Assembly (NCBI GenBank): GCA_029265905.1
Contig: JAJUGR010000004.1
Location: forward strand, 62,001-126,000
DNA length: 64,000 nt
Direction: 5' to 3'
Origin: Sporomusaceae bacterium
Lineage (GTDB): Bacteria > Bacillota > Negativicutes > Acidaminococcales > JAJUGR01
The notes beneath the pieces were generated by a model, which saw nothing but the letters and a program-made list of their open reading frames with translations, made no database searches and was not told the DNA's origin. Positions 48,650 to 56,877 of this stretch are shown here, in pieces (position 1 is the first letter of the stretch; every line of letters begins with the position of its first letter). The translations under genes and the position numbers were made by a program.

Positions 48650-50397
48650 CAGCGATGAAACGGACCAAAATCGTTTGCACCGTTGGCCCCAGCACCGATA
48701 AGCCCGGCGTCCTCGACGCAATGATCGCCGCCGGCATGAATGTGGCCCGGTTTAATTTTTCCCATGGCACCCACGGGGACCACGCCCAGCGCATCGCCCT
48801 GGTCCGGCAGGCAGCCGCCAAAGCGGGCCGCCATGTCGCCCTTATGCTTGATACAAAAGGTCCGGAAATGCGGCTGGGCAAATTCGCCGAAAACAAAGTC
48901 CAACTGGCGGCCGGACAAACCTTCCGGCTGACCGGACGCCCGCTCGCCGGCACGCAGGACATCGCTTCGGTCAGCTACGCGCACCTGGCGCAGGAAGTCA
49001 AGCCAGGTGCGAAAATCCTCTTGGCCGACGGCCTGGTCGAACTGCTGGTCGAGAAAATCGAGGGCGAAGAGATTGTCACCACCGTATTGAACAGCGGCGA
49101 AATCAGCAACAACAAGCGCGTCGCCGTACCCGGCATTTGCATCAACCTCCCGCCGGTTTCCGAGCAGGACGCCGCCGACATCAGCTTTGGCATCGCCCAG
49201 GACATGGACTTCATCGCCGCTTCCTTTATCCAGCAGGCTTCCGACGTGCTGGCAATCCGCAAACTGTTAGAGGCGGCAAACCACCACATGGGCATCATTG
49301 CCAAAATCGAAAACACGCCCGGCGTCAACAATATTGACGCCATCTTGCAGGCCGCCGACGGCGTTATGGTGGCGCGGGGCGATCTGGGCGTCGAAATCCC
49401 GGCGGAAGACGTGCCGCTGGTGCAAAAAATGCTGATCAAAAAATGCAACCAGCTGGGCAAGCCGGTCATCACCGCAACGCAAATGCTCGAGTCGATGATC
49501 GTCAACCCCCGCCCGACCCGCGCGGAAGCAAGCGACATTGCCAATGCGATCATGGACGGCACGGATGCCATCATGCTCAGCGGCGAAACAGCCTCCGGCC
49601 AATACCCAATCGAAGCAGTCAGCACGATGGCGCGGATCGCAACCCGGACCGAGCACAGCCTGGGCCGGGCTTGCCTTCCGCCAAGCGCCGCGGCGGCCAA
49701 ATCCACCACCTCGGCAATCAGCCACGCCTGCGCGCAGATTGCCGCCGAACTGGACGCCGCCGCGATCATCGCCGCGACGCAATCCGGCTACACAGCGCGC
49801 ATGCTCTCCAAAAACCGGCCGGAAACACCGATCATCGCCGTAACGCCGTATGAAAAAACCGCCCGTCAAGTCCAGCTGTTGTGGGGCGTGCATCCGCTGG
49901 TCGATCCGGTCTCCCAAGCGTCCGACCAAATGGTAAACGAATGCGTCCGTTCGGCCACGGCGGCCGGACTGGTGAAGCCCGGCGACCTGGTCGTTGTGAC
50001 CGCCGGCGTGCCGTCCGGCACACAGGGAACGACCAACATGATCCGGGTTCATATTGCCGCTGAGGTGCTTCTGCGCGGCCAAGGCATCCAGAGCCGCGCC
50101 GTAACCGGCACCGTGCGCGTCATCCGTTCGCCGCAGGACCTCGTGGCCTACCGGCCGGGCGACATCCTCGTTGTGGACAGCGTCGATGATTCCATCGCGC
50201 CGCATGCCGCGCAAGCGGCGGCCATCATCGCCGAGGAAGGCGGCCTCTCCTCGAACGCCGCCATCATCAGTATCCACTGCAACTTGCCCGTCATCGTCGG
50301 CGCCGCCGGCGCAACGGAAGTGCTCGAAACGGGGATGCTGGTCACGGTCGATCCAAACCGCGGCCTGGTGTTCCGCGGCGAAACAAACGCCAGATAA
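48646..50397 (+). CDS. pyk: Pyruvate kinase with C-terminal PEP-utiliser-like domain
   Basis: The 583-residue enzyme starts MKRTKIVCTVGPSTDKP, and has the active-site lysine/magnesium region FIAASFIQQASDV and IIAKIENTPGVNN, then the signature VMVARGDLGVEIP. Residues from about 475 form the extra domain seen in Bacillus and clostridial enzymes. In that domain the usual T-S-H-A segment reads GGLSSNAAIIS, so the histidine is Asn. It overlaps glycerate kinase by four bases, an uncommon place for pyk, and gives the pathway an ATP-yielding end. It may be a second, pathway-specific isozyme. Confidence 0.93.
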   Translation: MTAMKRTKIVCTVGPSTDKPGVLDAMIAAGMNVARFNFSHGTHGDHAQRIALVRQAAAKAGRHVALMLDTKGPEMRLGKFAENKVQLAAGQTFRLTGRPLAGTQDIASVSYAHLAQEVKPGAKILLADGLVELLVEKIEGEEIVTTVLNSGEISNNKRVAVPGICINLPPVSEQDAADISFGIAQDMDFIAASFIQQASDVLAIRKLLEAANHHMGIIAKIENTPGVNNIDAILQAADGVMVARGDLGVEIPAEDVPLVQKMLIKKCNQLGKPVITATQMLESMIVNPRPTRAEASDIANAIMDGTDAIMLSGETASGQYPIEAVSTMARIATRTEHSLGRACLPPSAAAAKSTTSAISHACAQIAAELDAAAIIAATQSGYTARMLSKNRPETPIIAVTPYEKTARQVQLLWGVHPLVDPVSQASDQMVNECVRSATAAGLVKPGDLVVVTAGVPSGTQGTTNMIRVHIAAEVLLRGQGIQSRAVTGTVRVIRSPQDLVAYRPGDILVVDSVDDSIAPHAAQAAAIIAEEGGLSSNAAIISIHCNLPVIVGAAGATEVLETGMLVTVDPNRGLVFRGETNAR

Positions 50398-50402
50398 AAA
50401 AG

Positions 50403-50437
50403 GGCGGTGCAGTTCAGTGAACTGCACCGCCTCTTTT
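50403..50437. terminator. Intrinsic terminator between pyk and the DNA glycosylase
   Basis: A 14-bp perfect stem (50403-50416 with 50418-50431) is followed by five Ts on the plus strand, six bases after the pyk stop codon. The A-run before it could also serve the convergent gene. Confidence 0.85.
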
Positions 50438-50468
50438 TCTGCCCTGCGCCGACAGTCATGCCGCAACG

Positions 50469-51056
50469 CTATTTTTTCGAAACATACTGATTCCCCTTGA
50501 GATAAAACCGCCATAGCCAGTCCTTCGCCTCACCCGCATAATCGATATTGATCCGCGGCGCGGCGGCGACCTCCGCTTCCGCCGGCTTTTCCCCGGGAAC
50601 GATGTAAAGCGGGGCCTCCGTCAAGCAATGGCCATTGTGCCGCTTCGTGATGCCGAACGCCTGGCACAGCTTGCCCGGGCCGTTGCACAAATTGCGCACG
50701 CGCTCCGTGCCCCGCCGCGCTTTCATCAAGTCCAGCCCCTCCAGCGGCTCGACGGCGCGCACCAGCACCGCGCCGGCCTCACCGTCCGCATGGGCCACAA
50801 CGTTAAGACAGTGGTACATGCCGTAAATAAGGTACACATAAGCCAGGCCCGGCCGGGCCGCCATAATTTTTGTCCGCTCCGTCACGGCGCGGCTGATATG
50901 CGAGCCGCGATCAGCCGCGCCGCCATAAGCCTCCACTTCCACAATCCGGCCCGCGACGCGCCCTTCCGGCGTATCGCTGACAAGGCGCGCCCCTAATAAC
51001 GAGCATGCCGCCAATTCCGTCGGCTGCCGGCATAGCGCAAACAACGCCTGCTTCAT
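50469..51056 (-). CDS. DNA-3-methyladenine glycosylase (AAG/MPG family)
   Basis: The 195-residue protein matches alkyladenine glycosylases. It shows the active-site segment GRIVEVEAYGGAADRGSHIS with the catalytic Glu, then VYLIYGMYHCLNVVAH and NGPGKLCQAFGI. It removes alkylated or deaminated purines. Single gene facing pyk, with the DUF1904-like gene upstream. Confidence 0.92.
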   Translation of the reverse strand: MKQALFALCRQPTELAACSLLGARLVSDTPEGRVAGRIVEVEAYGGAADRGSHISRAVTERTKIMAARPGLAYVYLIYGMYHCLNVVAHADGEAGAVLVRAVEPLEGLDLMKARRGTERVRNLCNGPGKLCQAFGITKRHNGHCLTEAPLYIVPGEKPAEAEVAAAPRINIDYAGEAKDWLWRFYLKGNQYVSKK

Positions 51057-51125
51057 CCCGCTTTCCTCTTCCGCCTAAGCCAAATAGACAAAGCCGCCGC
51101 CCAGCTTCGAGGCGGGCCCATAAAA

Positions 51126-51452
51126 TCAATAATGCACGCCATTTTCATAATAGCCCGCTTCGGCCAGCGGAAGAAAAAACAGTTCGACATGGGCGTATCC
51201 GGCCTGCTGAAGATGCCGCGTGATCGCCGCGGCCACCCGATCCTGCACCGCCTGTCCCCGGTCAAACCAATTGACCTGGATCAGCGGGTTAACCGTGACA
51301 AGCTCGCCGTCAAAAACATAGCTCGTATCCGGCACTTCGAGCGTAAAATAGTCCCGCGGGCAGTCGACGATTTGCTGCAGCTCGTCGACCAGCGCCTTGC
51401 TGATCGCTCGCACCTGTTCTAGTTTAACGCCTTTTATAATTAATTGCGGCAT
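51126..51452 (-). CDS. DUF1904-like protein (tautomerase-fold candidate)
   Basis: The 108-residue product starts PQLIIKGVKLEQVRAISKALVDEL after Met, resembling the N-terminal proline pattern and helix of tautomerase-superfamily proteins. It ends YAHVELFFLPLAEAGYYENGVHY. From memory this fits the DUF1904 family. No enzymatic role is known to me. It has AGGAG upstream and lies alone between the glycosylase and yjdM. Confidence 0.65.
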   Translation of the reverse strand: MPQLIIKGVKLEQVRAISKALVDELQQIVDCPRDYFTLEVPDTSYVFDGELVTVNPLIQVNWFDRGQAVQDRVAAAITRHLQQAGYAHVELFFLPLAEAGYYENGVHY

Positions 51453-51534
51453 ACTACCACTCCTCCTGTTTTAGCATTGCAAATGACTGTCATGTTTATT
51501 ATAGCATTCGCAGACACGCTGCGTGCGCCGCGCG

Positions 51535-51577
51535 CAAAAAACGGGCTCTCCCCGGCCGCAGCAAGGGGAAGCCCGCT
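51535..51577 (-). terminator. Intrinsic terminator after yjdM
   Basis: A two-part stem (CGGGCT with AGCCCG plus an inner CCCC/GGGG part, 51542-51576) is followed by six Ts on the minus strand. Confidence 0.75.
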
Positions 51578-51582
51578 TTCCA

Positions 51583-51924
51583 TTATAATTTTTTGACAAA
51601 CTCGGACTTTAGCTTCATCGCGCCAAAGCCGTCAATATGGCAATCAATGTTATGATCGCCCTCCACCAGCCGGATGTTTTTTACCTTGGTGCCGATTTTC
51701 AGCGCCGAAGAGCTGCCCTTCACCTTCAGGTCCTTGATGATGCTGACGGAATCGCCGTCCTGCAGCAGGTTGCCGTTGGCGTCCCGGACTACCAGCTTGT
51801 CCTCGCCGCTTTCCGCACCCGCCGCCGGCGTCCATTCGTGGGCGCATTCCGGACAGATCAGCAGCGCGCCGTCCTCATAGGTATAAGGGGAGTTGCATTT
51901 CGGGCAATTAGGCAAATCAGACAT
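51583..51924 (-). CDS. yjdM: YjdM (PhnA) family zinc-ribbon protein
   Basis: The 113-residue product has an N-terminal zinc ribbon, [21 protein letters not shown] (two C-x2-C knuckles at about residues 7-10 and 24-27), then an SH3-like C-terminal domain [25 protein letters not shown] (in part). This is the YjdM/PhnA architecture. It was once linked to phosphonate use, but its role is unknown. No phosphonate genes are nearby. Confidence 0.9.
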   Translation of the reverse strand: MSDLPNCPKCNSPYTYEDGALLICPECAHEWTPAAGAESGEDKLVVRDANGNLLQDGDSVSIIKDLKVKGSSSALKIGTKVKNIRLVEGDHNIDCHIDGFGAMKLKSEFVKKL

Positions 51925-51993
51925 AGTTCACCTTCTCCATTCCTTCTGTAGTGACGTTATGGTACCACAATTTTCTGGCCGTGACAATGGGCG

Positions 51994-53229
51994 CTATCGC
52001 CCGTCCAGCTCCGCCATAACTTCCGCCTTGGCTTGCGCTAGTGCCGCCGCCACCTTGCTTGTGTCCGTGCAGCCGCCCTGCGCCGACAGGGCGCTGCCGC
52101 CGCCTTTGCCGCCCAGTTGCGACAGTGTTTGCTGCAACCGCCTGCCCATGTGCACGCCCGCTGCATCGCCCGTCGCCGCGAACATCAGGTGCGCTTTGGT
52201 GTTGCCTTCATTCACGCCCGCCAGCAGGACAATCGTTTTGGGGTGCTGCAGCAGCTCCTTGGCCAGCAGGGCGACGTCCTGCGGCGACGCCCCAAGCAGG
52301 ACATGGTCAACGATCCGCACGCCAACCTCGGTCCAAGCGGCTTGCGCCGCCAGCTGCGCCGCCACGCCTTTGTACAAGGCCTGCTTGGTCCTGAGCAATT
52401 CCCTCGTCAGCAGCTCGCACTTCAAAAGCGACTGGTCTACTGCCGCCTCCAGCAAGTCGACGGACGAAGAGAGCTTGCCGGACAAACGGGCGGCCAGCCG
52501 GTTTTTGCCTTGGTAATCGCGCAAAGCCCGGCCGCCGCAGACGAAGTCAACCCGCACGGCGTCGCGCCGGCGCTCCCAGTGCCGAATTTTGATCAGCCCG
52601 ACCTCGCCGGTATGCGTCGCGTGCGTCCCGCAGCAAAAGGAGTACTCGAAGTCCGGAATATAAATCAGCCGCGCAATTGCCATTTCTTTTGCCGGCGGCT
52701 TGCGCAGCGGGTACTCAGCCGCCTGGGCCGGGTCAATCCACTTGGCGGCGATCGGCTGGTTGGAAAAAACCATCTCATTGGCGATCCGCTCGACTTGTTC
52801 CGCGGCGTCCTCCGTCAGCCCATCGATTTTCAGATCGATCTGGCTCGACTCAGTGCCCAAATGGAAGCCGATCGTCGCGGCCTGCAAGGCGTGATGAAAG
52901 GCCGCCGACAAGATATGCTGACCGCTGTGCTGCTGCATGTGGTCAAACCGCCGCGGCCAATCCACCACACCAGTTACGGTCTGATTGAGCAGAGCCGCAT
53001 CGACCGGCCCCTGGACGATATGGATCACCTTTCCGCCGGCTTCCTTGACGGCCAGCACCGGATAGTCCTGGATGCGGCCCGTATCGCTCGGCTGCCCGCC
53101 GCCCTCCGGATAAAAAGCGGTCGCGTCAAGCACCAGGCCCAGGCAACCGCCTTCCCCGGGAATGATCTCGGTCAGCGTCGCCGAAAAGCTTCTGGCATGC
53201 GGCAGCTCATAAAACAATTTTTTCGTCAT
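51994..53229 (-). CDS. AlaX-type alanyl-tRNA editing protein with DHHA1 domain
   Basis: The 411-residue protein matches the editing half of alanyl-tRNA synthetase. An opening FYPEGGGQPSDTG and zinc ligands HMQQHSGQHILSA and CCGTHATHTGEVG come from the second AlaRS domain. A C-terminal DHHA1-type domain ends with GGKGGGSALSAQGG, like C-Ala. The catalytic aminoacylation domain is absent. It should hydrolyse mischarged Ser- or Gly-tRNA(Ala). This is the long AlaX form; the gene lies alone. Confidence 0.88.
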   Translation of the reverse strand: MTKKLFYELPHARSFSATLTEIIPGEGGCLGLVLDATAFYPEGGGQPSDTGRIQDYPVLAVKEAGGKVIHIVQGPVDAALLNQTVTGVVDWPRRFDHMQQHSGQHILSAAFHHALQAATIGFHLGTESSQIDLKIDGLTEDAAEQVERIANEMVFSNQPIAAKWIDPAQAAEYPLRKPPAKEMAIARLIYIPDFEYSFCCGTHATHTGEVGLIKIRHWERRRDAVRVDFVCGGRALRDYQGKNRLAARLSGKLSSSVDLLEAAVDQSLLKCELLTRELLRTKQALYKGVAAQLAAQAAWTEVGVRIVDHVLLGASPQDVALLAKELLQHPKTIVLLAGVNEGNTKAHLMFAATGDAAGVHMGRRLQQTLSQLGGKGGGSALSAQGGCTDTSKVAAALAQAKAEVMAELDGR

Positions 53230-53308
53230 ATCGCTTCACCTCATCTGCTGAACCTGGGCGCTTTCTGCTTGCCAGTACATGCGCCGGCCCTTACGCTGCC
53301 AAACCGCC

Positions 53309-54478
53309 TCAAGCCTCGCGCTCGGCGTCGCAGCTGGCATCACCGGCAAACAAGAATGCGCCGGCGCCTGCCACCATAACCAGACTGCCGGCCAGAAAAG
53401 CACCGGCCAGCGAACCCGTACTATCCCGGATGAAGCCGGAAACGGTCGGGGCGGCGATGGCCGCCAGCATAATAACACAATTATAAACCCCCACCGCTGC
53501 CCCCATCATGCCGGGATAACGCGCCGCGACAATGTCGCCGGTCCAGGCGACCGTGATCGGGGTAAAGGCGGAATTGCTGAACGCGCCGAACAGCAGCAGT
53601 CCAAGCACAATTGCCAACGGCTCCTGCGCGTGCGAAACAAAAAACAAGGCCAAGGCGCCGACGGGAACAATCAGCATGGCGAGCCGCTTGCGACCGCAAC
53701 GGTCGGACAGCCGGCCCCAAACCAGGCCGGCCGGCACGGCCGAAAAAGCGATCAATCCCGTGTAAAAGCCCGCCTGCCCCAGGCTGAACCCCCGCTCGAC
53801 CTTCAAAAAGGCCGGCCCCCAGGTCATCAGCACCCAAAAGCCATACAGCGCCAGCAACGTGCCGATATTAACCAGCAGCAGGTCGCGGTCGCAAAGCACC
53901 TTCTTATAATCAGCCCAAGCCGGCGAAGCCGCGCCCCGAATATTGGGCAGGACGCGCCAAAACCAGATAAGCATCAAAAACGTCGGCAGGCTCAGGACAA
54001 TAAACGGCGCGCGGTAGCTGCCCAACAGCTCGTATACCGGGCCGCTCATCGCCAGCCCCACCATCAGGCCAAGCGCCATCCCGGCGCCGATGACAGCAGC
54101 GCTCGCGCCCCGCTTTTCCGGCGCAACCGCCTGCAGTACCGTCCCGTAGGCGGTCGGATAATAGGCGCCGGCGCCCAAGCCATGAACAGCGGCGCAGACA
54201 AGCAGCCCCATGTAGCTGCTTCCCAAAACGCCAAGCCCCAGCAGACCAAACGCCGCAAGCCCGTACAACGCCACCAGCACGACCTTGAGTCCGTACCTGT
54301 CGCCCAGCAAGCCGGCCGGGATTTGCATGCACACATAAAAGAAAAAGTAGGTGCTGGTCAACACGCCCAACTGGGCCGAAGACAGCTCCAACTGGGCGGC
54401 GATAACAACAAGCAGCGGATACAAGCAGGTGCGGTCGGCATAAACGACCGCCCACCCCAAAGCCAGTGCTGTCAGCAT
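53309..54478 (-). CDS. MFS transporter
   Basis: The 389-residue protein has about twelve membrane helices. It carries the MFS motif QIPAGLLGDRYGLKVVLV after helix 2 and WGRLSDRCGRKRLAM after helix 8. I chose ATG 54478 with GGGAGG upstream; the frame continues six codons further. Helix-1 sequence VVYADRTCLYPLL resembles the organic-anion carriers (compare NYADR in gudP at 40372), but the substrate is not inferable. No metabolic gene is directly linked. Confidence 0.8.
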   Translation of the reverse strand: MLTALALGWAVVYADRTCLYPLLVVIAAQLELSSAQLGVLTSTYFFFYVCMQIPAGLLGDRYGLKVVLVALYGLAAFGLLGLGVLGSSYMGLLVCAAVHGLGAGAYYPTAYGTVLQAVAPEKRGASAAVIGAGMALGLMVGLAMSGPVYELLGSYRAPFIVLSLPTFLMLIWFWRVLPNIRGAASPAWADYKKVLCDRDLLLVNIGTLLALYGFWVLMTWGPAFLKVERGFSLGQAGFYTGLIAFSAVPAGLVWGRLSDRCGRKRLAMLIVPVGALALFFVSHAQEPLAIVLGLLLFGAFSNSAFTPITVAWTGDIVAARYPGMMGAAVGVYNCVIMLAAIAAPTVSGFIRDSTGSLAGAFLAGSLVMVAGAGAFLFAGDASCDAEREA

Positions 54479-54541
54479 AGGTACCTCCCGCCGCACTTTT
54501 TCGCACGCTTTGCTTAAAATGCGCTTCTATATTTTGCCCGC

Positions 54542-56641
54542 CTAGCTCGCCTTTTTTATGGGGCCGGGCGGGCGTCCGCCCCCATCATCCTGCTGCAGCG
54601 TTTTGCCGAACTTGATCCGCCACCACGAAACGCCCCGCACAGCGTCGACCTCCCGGCGGATTTGGTCAGGTTCAGGCGGCGCACTCCCTTGGGGCAACGA
54701 CAGCGCTTCGCGGTAATCGCCATTGGCCTCGCCCATGTGGTCCGCGGTAATCCAAAAACCGTAATTGACGCCGATATCGTTGCCCTGGGTCAGGCTCCGT
54801 CCAACCGAACAGTACTCAAAACCAGGGGGAGCGACCAGCTCCAGCAGCGTGGGCGTGACATTGATGTGGCTGCCAGCCGCCGTTCGCGGCCAGACCGCTT
54901 TATCGACCCCTTTGCCGTACGCGACAAACGGAACGGCGTACCGTTCAAACAAGGGCGGATTGGCTTCGATATTCACCCGGTCAGCATGGTCGCCGACAAT
55001 GACAAACAGGCTGTCGGGATGCCGCCGGCGCGCCTCCTGGACAAACTGCGCCAGCATTTTATCCGCATACCAAAAATGCCCCAATTTCTTGATCAGTTCC
55101 TGATCCTGCCGCATTTTTTCCGGCAAGCCGGCGGCAACCAGCTCCGGCTTGAAACCGGCCGCCGCCAAATCAACCGTGTAAGGGGAATGGTTGCTCACCG
55201 TCAGGATGACGTGAAAGCCAGGCTTGTCATCTGTTACGCGGTCAAGCACATGCTTGTACAGGTCAGCGTCGTCGCAGCCCCAGGCATTTTTGCTGGCGCC
55301 GTCAATATCACCCATGCCGTGAAAAGCATCGAAGCCCTGGGCCAGCGAAAAATCACGAATCTTCTCCCAGGAAGCCGGGCCGGCGTACCAAAAGTCGGCG
55401 CTGTATCCAAGCCGCTTCATCTGCGGCGCCAGCGCCGTGCTGTACGGTTCCCGGTACGCCTCAGGCAGGGTGTTGAGATACAGATTAGCCTCAGCAAAGC
55501 CCGTGATGACGCCCATAACCGCGTTGATCGTGCTCATGCCGTTGGGCAAAAAGTAAGGCGAATACGCGGCATCCTCTTGCGCAATAATCTTTTTCAACCC
55601 GTTGGCGATGTTCAAGTTGTCATACTGCGGCAAGAGCGGCCAATTGGCGTAGTTTTCCGCGATAATCAGGAAAACCTGCCGCGGCGGCGTTGGCTGACCG
55701 CCGGCCACTTTTTTCTTCAGAAAATCATCCACTTGCTCAGACTGAACCGGCCGCCCAGCCAGATGCCGGCCGTAATCGGCGACGCGCTGGGGATCCATGT
55801 TCAAGCCGGTGGAGGAAGCAATCCGCTCATGCAAGCTGTAGGCCCGGTACAAGGCCTGCACATCGTCTAAAATCGCCTCATTCAGCAACTGGTCTTTCGT
55901 TACGCCCGAATTCTCCCAATCGATGTCATAGGCGTAGGTCAGGCTGCCGCCGAAGCTGACAAAAACAGCCGCGTGGTAGACGAAAAACAGCAGCACGACG
56001 CGCAGCGCCAGGTTATGATGCCATTTCGCCAGCCGGGGAAACGCATACACGCGGGAGTCCAGGCAGCGCCGCAACAGCTTGCAGAGCAGCCCGGCGGTGA
56101 CGCCCACCAGCAGCATCCGCAACGGCAGGTTGTATTGCTCGATGGCGGTATACAAGATCGCCCCAACATCATCATGCAAGGTGTTAAACAGCAGCTGGTT
56201 GAACGCCATGCGAAATTCCTGGTAATACGGAATGCGCGCATGAAACAAAAAGCTGAGCAGCACCACATAAGTTGCGCCCAGGTAAAACCGAATATGGCGC
56301 AGCCTGTCCGTATGGACGAACACCCTGAGCACGGTGCAGCAGGCCAGCGGCAGCAGCACCAGCAAGCCGGCGCTCTTTAAGCTGATGCGAAGGCCATAAT
56401 ACAGTGCCGCGCCAATGTCGCGCAAGGTCACAGCCTCGCTCAAAAAGGGATGCAGCACCGCGATAAAGCCGACGCGGAACAGGCAGAAAACGGCCAGCAT
56501 GAAAAAAAACAGCTTGCCCGCCTGCTGCAGTTCGGCAAATAAATCATCCCACCCGACGCGCTTGATGCTAACCCCAACCTTTCCGGCTCTTTCCCGCGGC
56601 TGAGTACGCCGCTTGAGAAAATGATATATAAAGATCGGCAA
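54542..56641 (-). CDS. LTA synthase-like membrane sulfatase/phosphoglycerol transferase
   Basis: The protein has about five N-terminal membrane helices (to about residue 240) and a large extracytoplasmic sulfatase-fold domain. Motifs resembling the family are FLIIAENYANWP (metal Glu), GMSTINAVMGVITGF where the nucleophile Ser/Thr should lie, ILTVSNHSPY and FVIVGDHADRVN (metal Asp-His). LTA synthases move glycerol phosphate from lipid to glycan; in a diderm this may modify another envelope polymer. The start is uncertain: the frame opens at 56707, but that lies inside a terminator hairpin, so I use TTG 56641 downstream. Confidence 0.75.
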   Translation of the reverse strand: MPIFIYHFLKRRTQPRERAGKVGVSIKRVGWDDLFAELQQAGKLFFFMLAVFCLFRVGFIAVLHPFLSEAVTLRDIGAALYYGLRISLKSAGLLVLLPLACCTVLRVFVHTDRLRHIRFYLGATYVVLLSFLFHARIPYYQEFRMAFNQLLFNTLHDDVGAILYTAIEQYNLPLRMLLVGVTAGLLCKLLRRCLDSRVYAFPRLAKWHHNLALRVVLLFFVYHAAVFVSFGGSLTYAYDIDWENSGVTKDQLLNEAILDDVQALYRAYSLHERIASSTGLNMDPQRVADYGRHLAGRPVQSEQVDDFLKKKVAGGQPTPPRQVFLIIAENYANWPLLPQYDNLNIANGLKKIIAQEDAAYSPYFLPNGMSTINAVMGVITGFAEANLYLNTLPEAYREPYSTALAPQMKRLGYSADFWYAGPASWEKIRDFSLAQGFDAFHGMGDIDGASKNAWGCDDADLYKHVLDRVTDDKPGFHVILTVSNHSPYTVDLAAAGFKPELVAAGLPEKMRQDQELIKKLGHFWYADKMLAQFVQEARRRHPDSLFVIVGDHADRVNIEANPPLFERYAVPFVAYGKGVDKAVWPRTAAGSHINVTPTLLELVAPPGFEYCSVGRSLTQGNDIGVNYGFWITADHMGEANGDYREALSLPQGSAPPEPDQIRREVDAVRGVSWWRIKFGKTLQQDDGGGRPPGPIKKAS

Positions 56642-56671
56642 AAACTCAACCCTACGACCAGCCAGCGACGA

Positions 56672-56714
56672 TAAAAACAAAAAAGGGCTGCAACAACAAT
56701 CAGCCAAGCAGCCC
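56672..56714 (-). terminator. Leader terminator (possible attenuator) before the LTA synthase-like gene
   Basis: Stem GGGCTGC (56685-56691) with GCAGCCC (56708-56714), 16-base loop, then TTTTTTGTTTTTAT on the minus strand. It lies about 40 bases after a predicted promoter and just before the coding region, so it must be read through for expression. Confidence 0.6.
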
Positions 56715-56754
56715 GCTTCTCGCGAAAAGAAGGATTTAAGTCCCGCAAAGTAGA

Positions 56755-56765
56755 ATTATACCATG
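56755..56765 (-). promoter_or_regulatory. Extended -10 promoter for the LTA synthase-like gene
   Basis: ATGGTATAAT on the minus strand (TATAAT at 56760-56755) is an extended -10 element. The -35 region is weak. The same TGGTATAAT occurs before the carrier gene at 63581. Confidence 0.5.
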
Positions 56766-56877
56766 CAGTGTTTTTTGAAAATTCAAGCACAATTTGCTTT
56801 CTTTACCTTTCAAAGGAATCTCGTCAACCGGGCACCATGGAATGCACGCCGCCGGCAAGGCGAAAGGGGTTTTCAGC

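Noticed and set aside
56440..56790. Possible frameshift at the start of the LTA synthase-like gene, since another frame is open there
   Set aside because: That frame shows no family motif, and the region holds a promoter and terminator instead, which explains it better than a frameshift.
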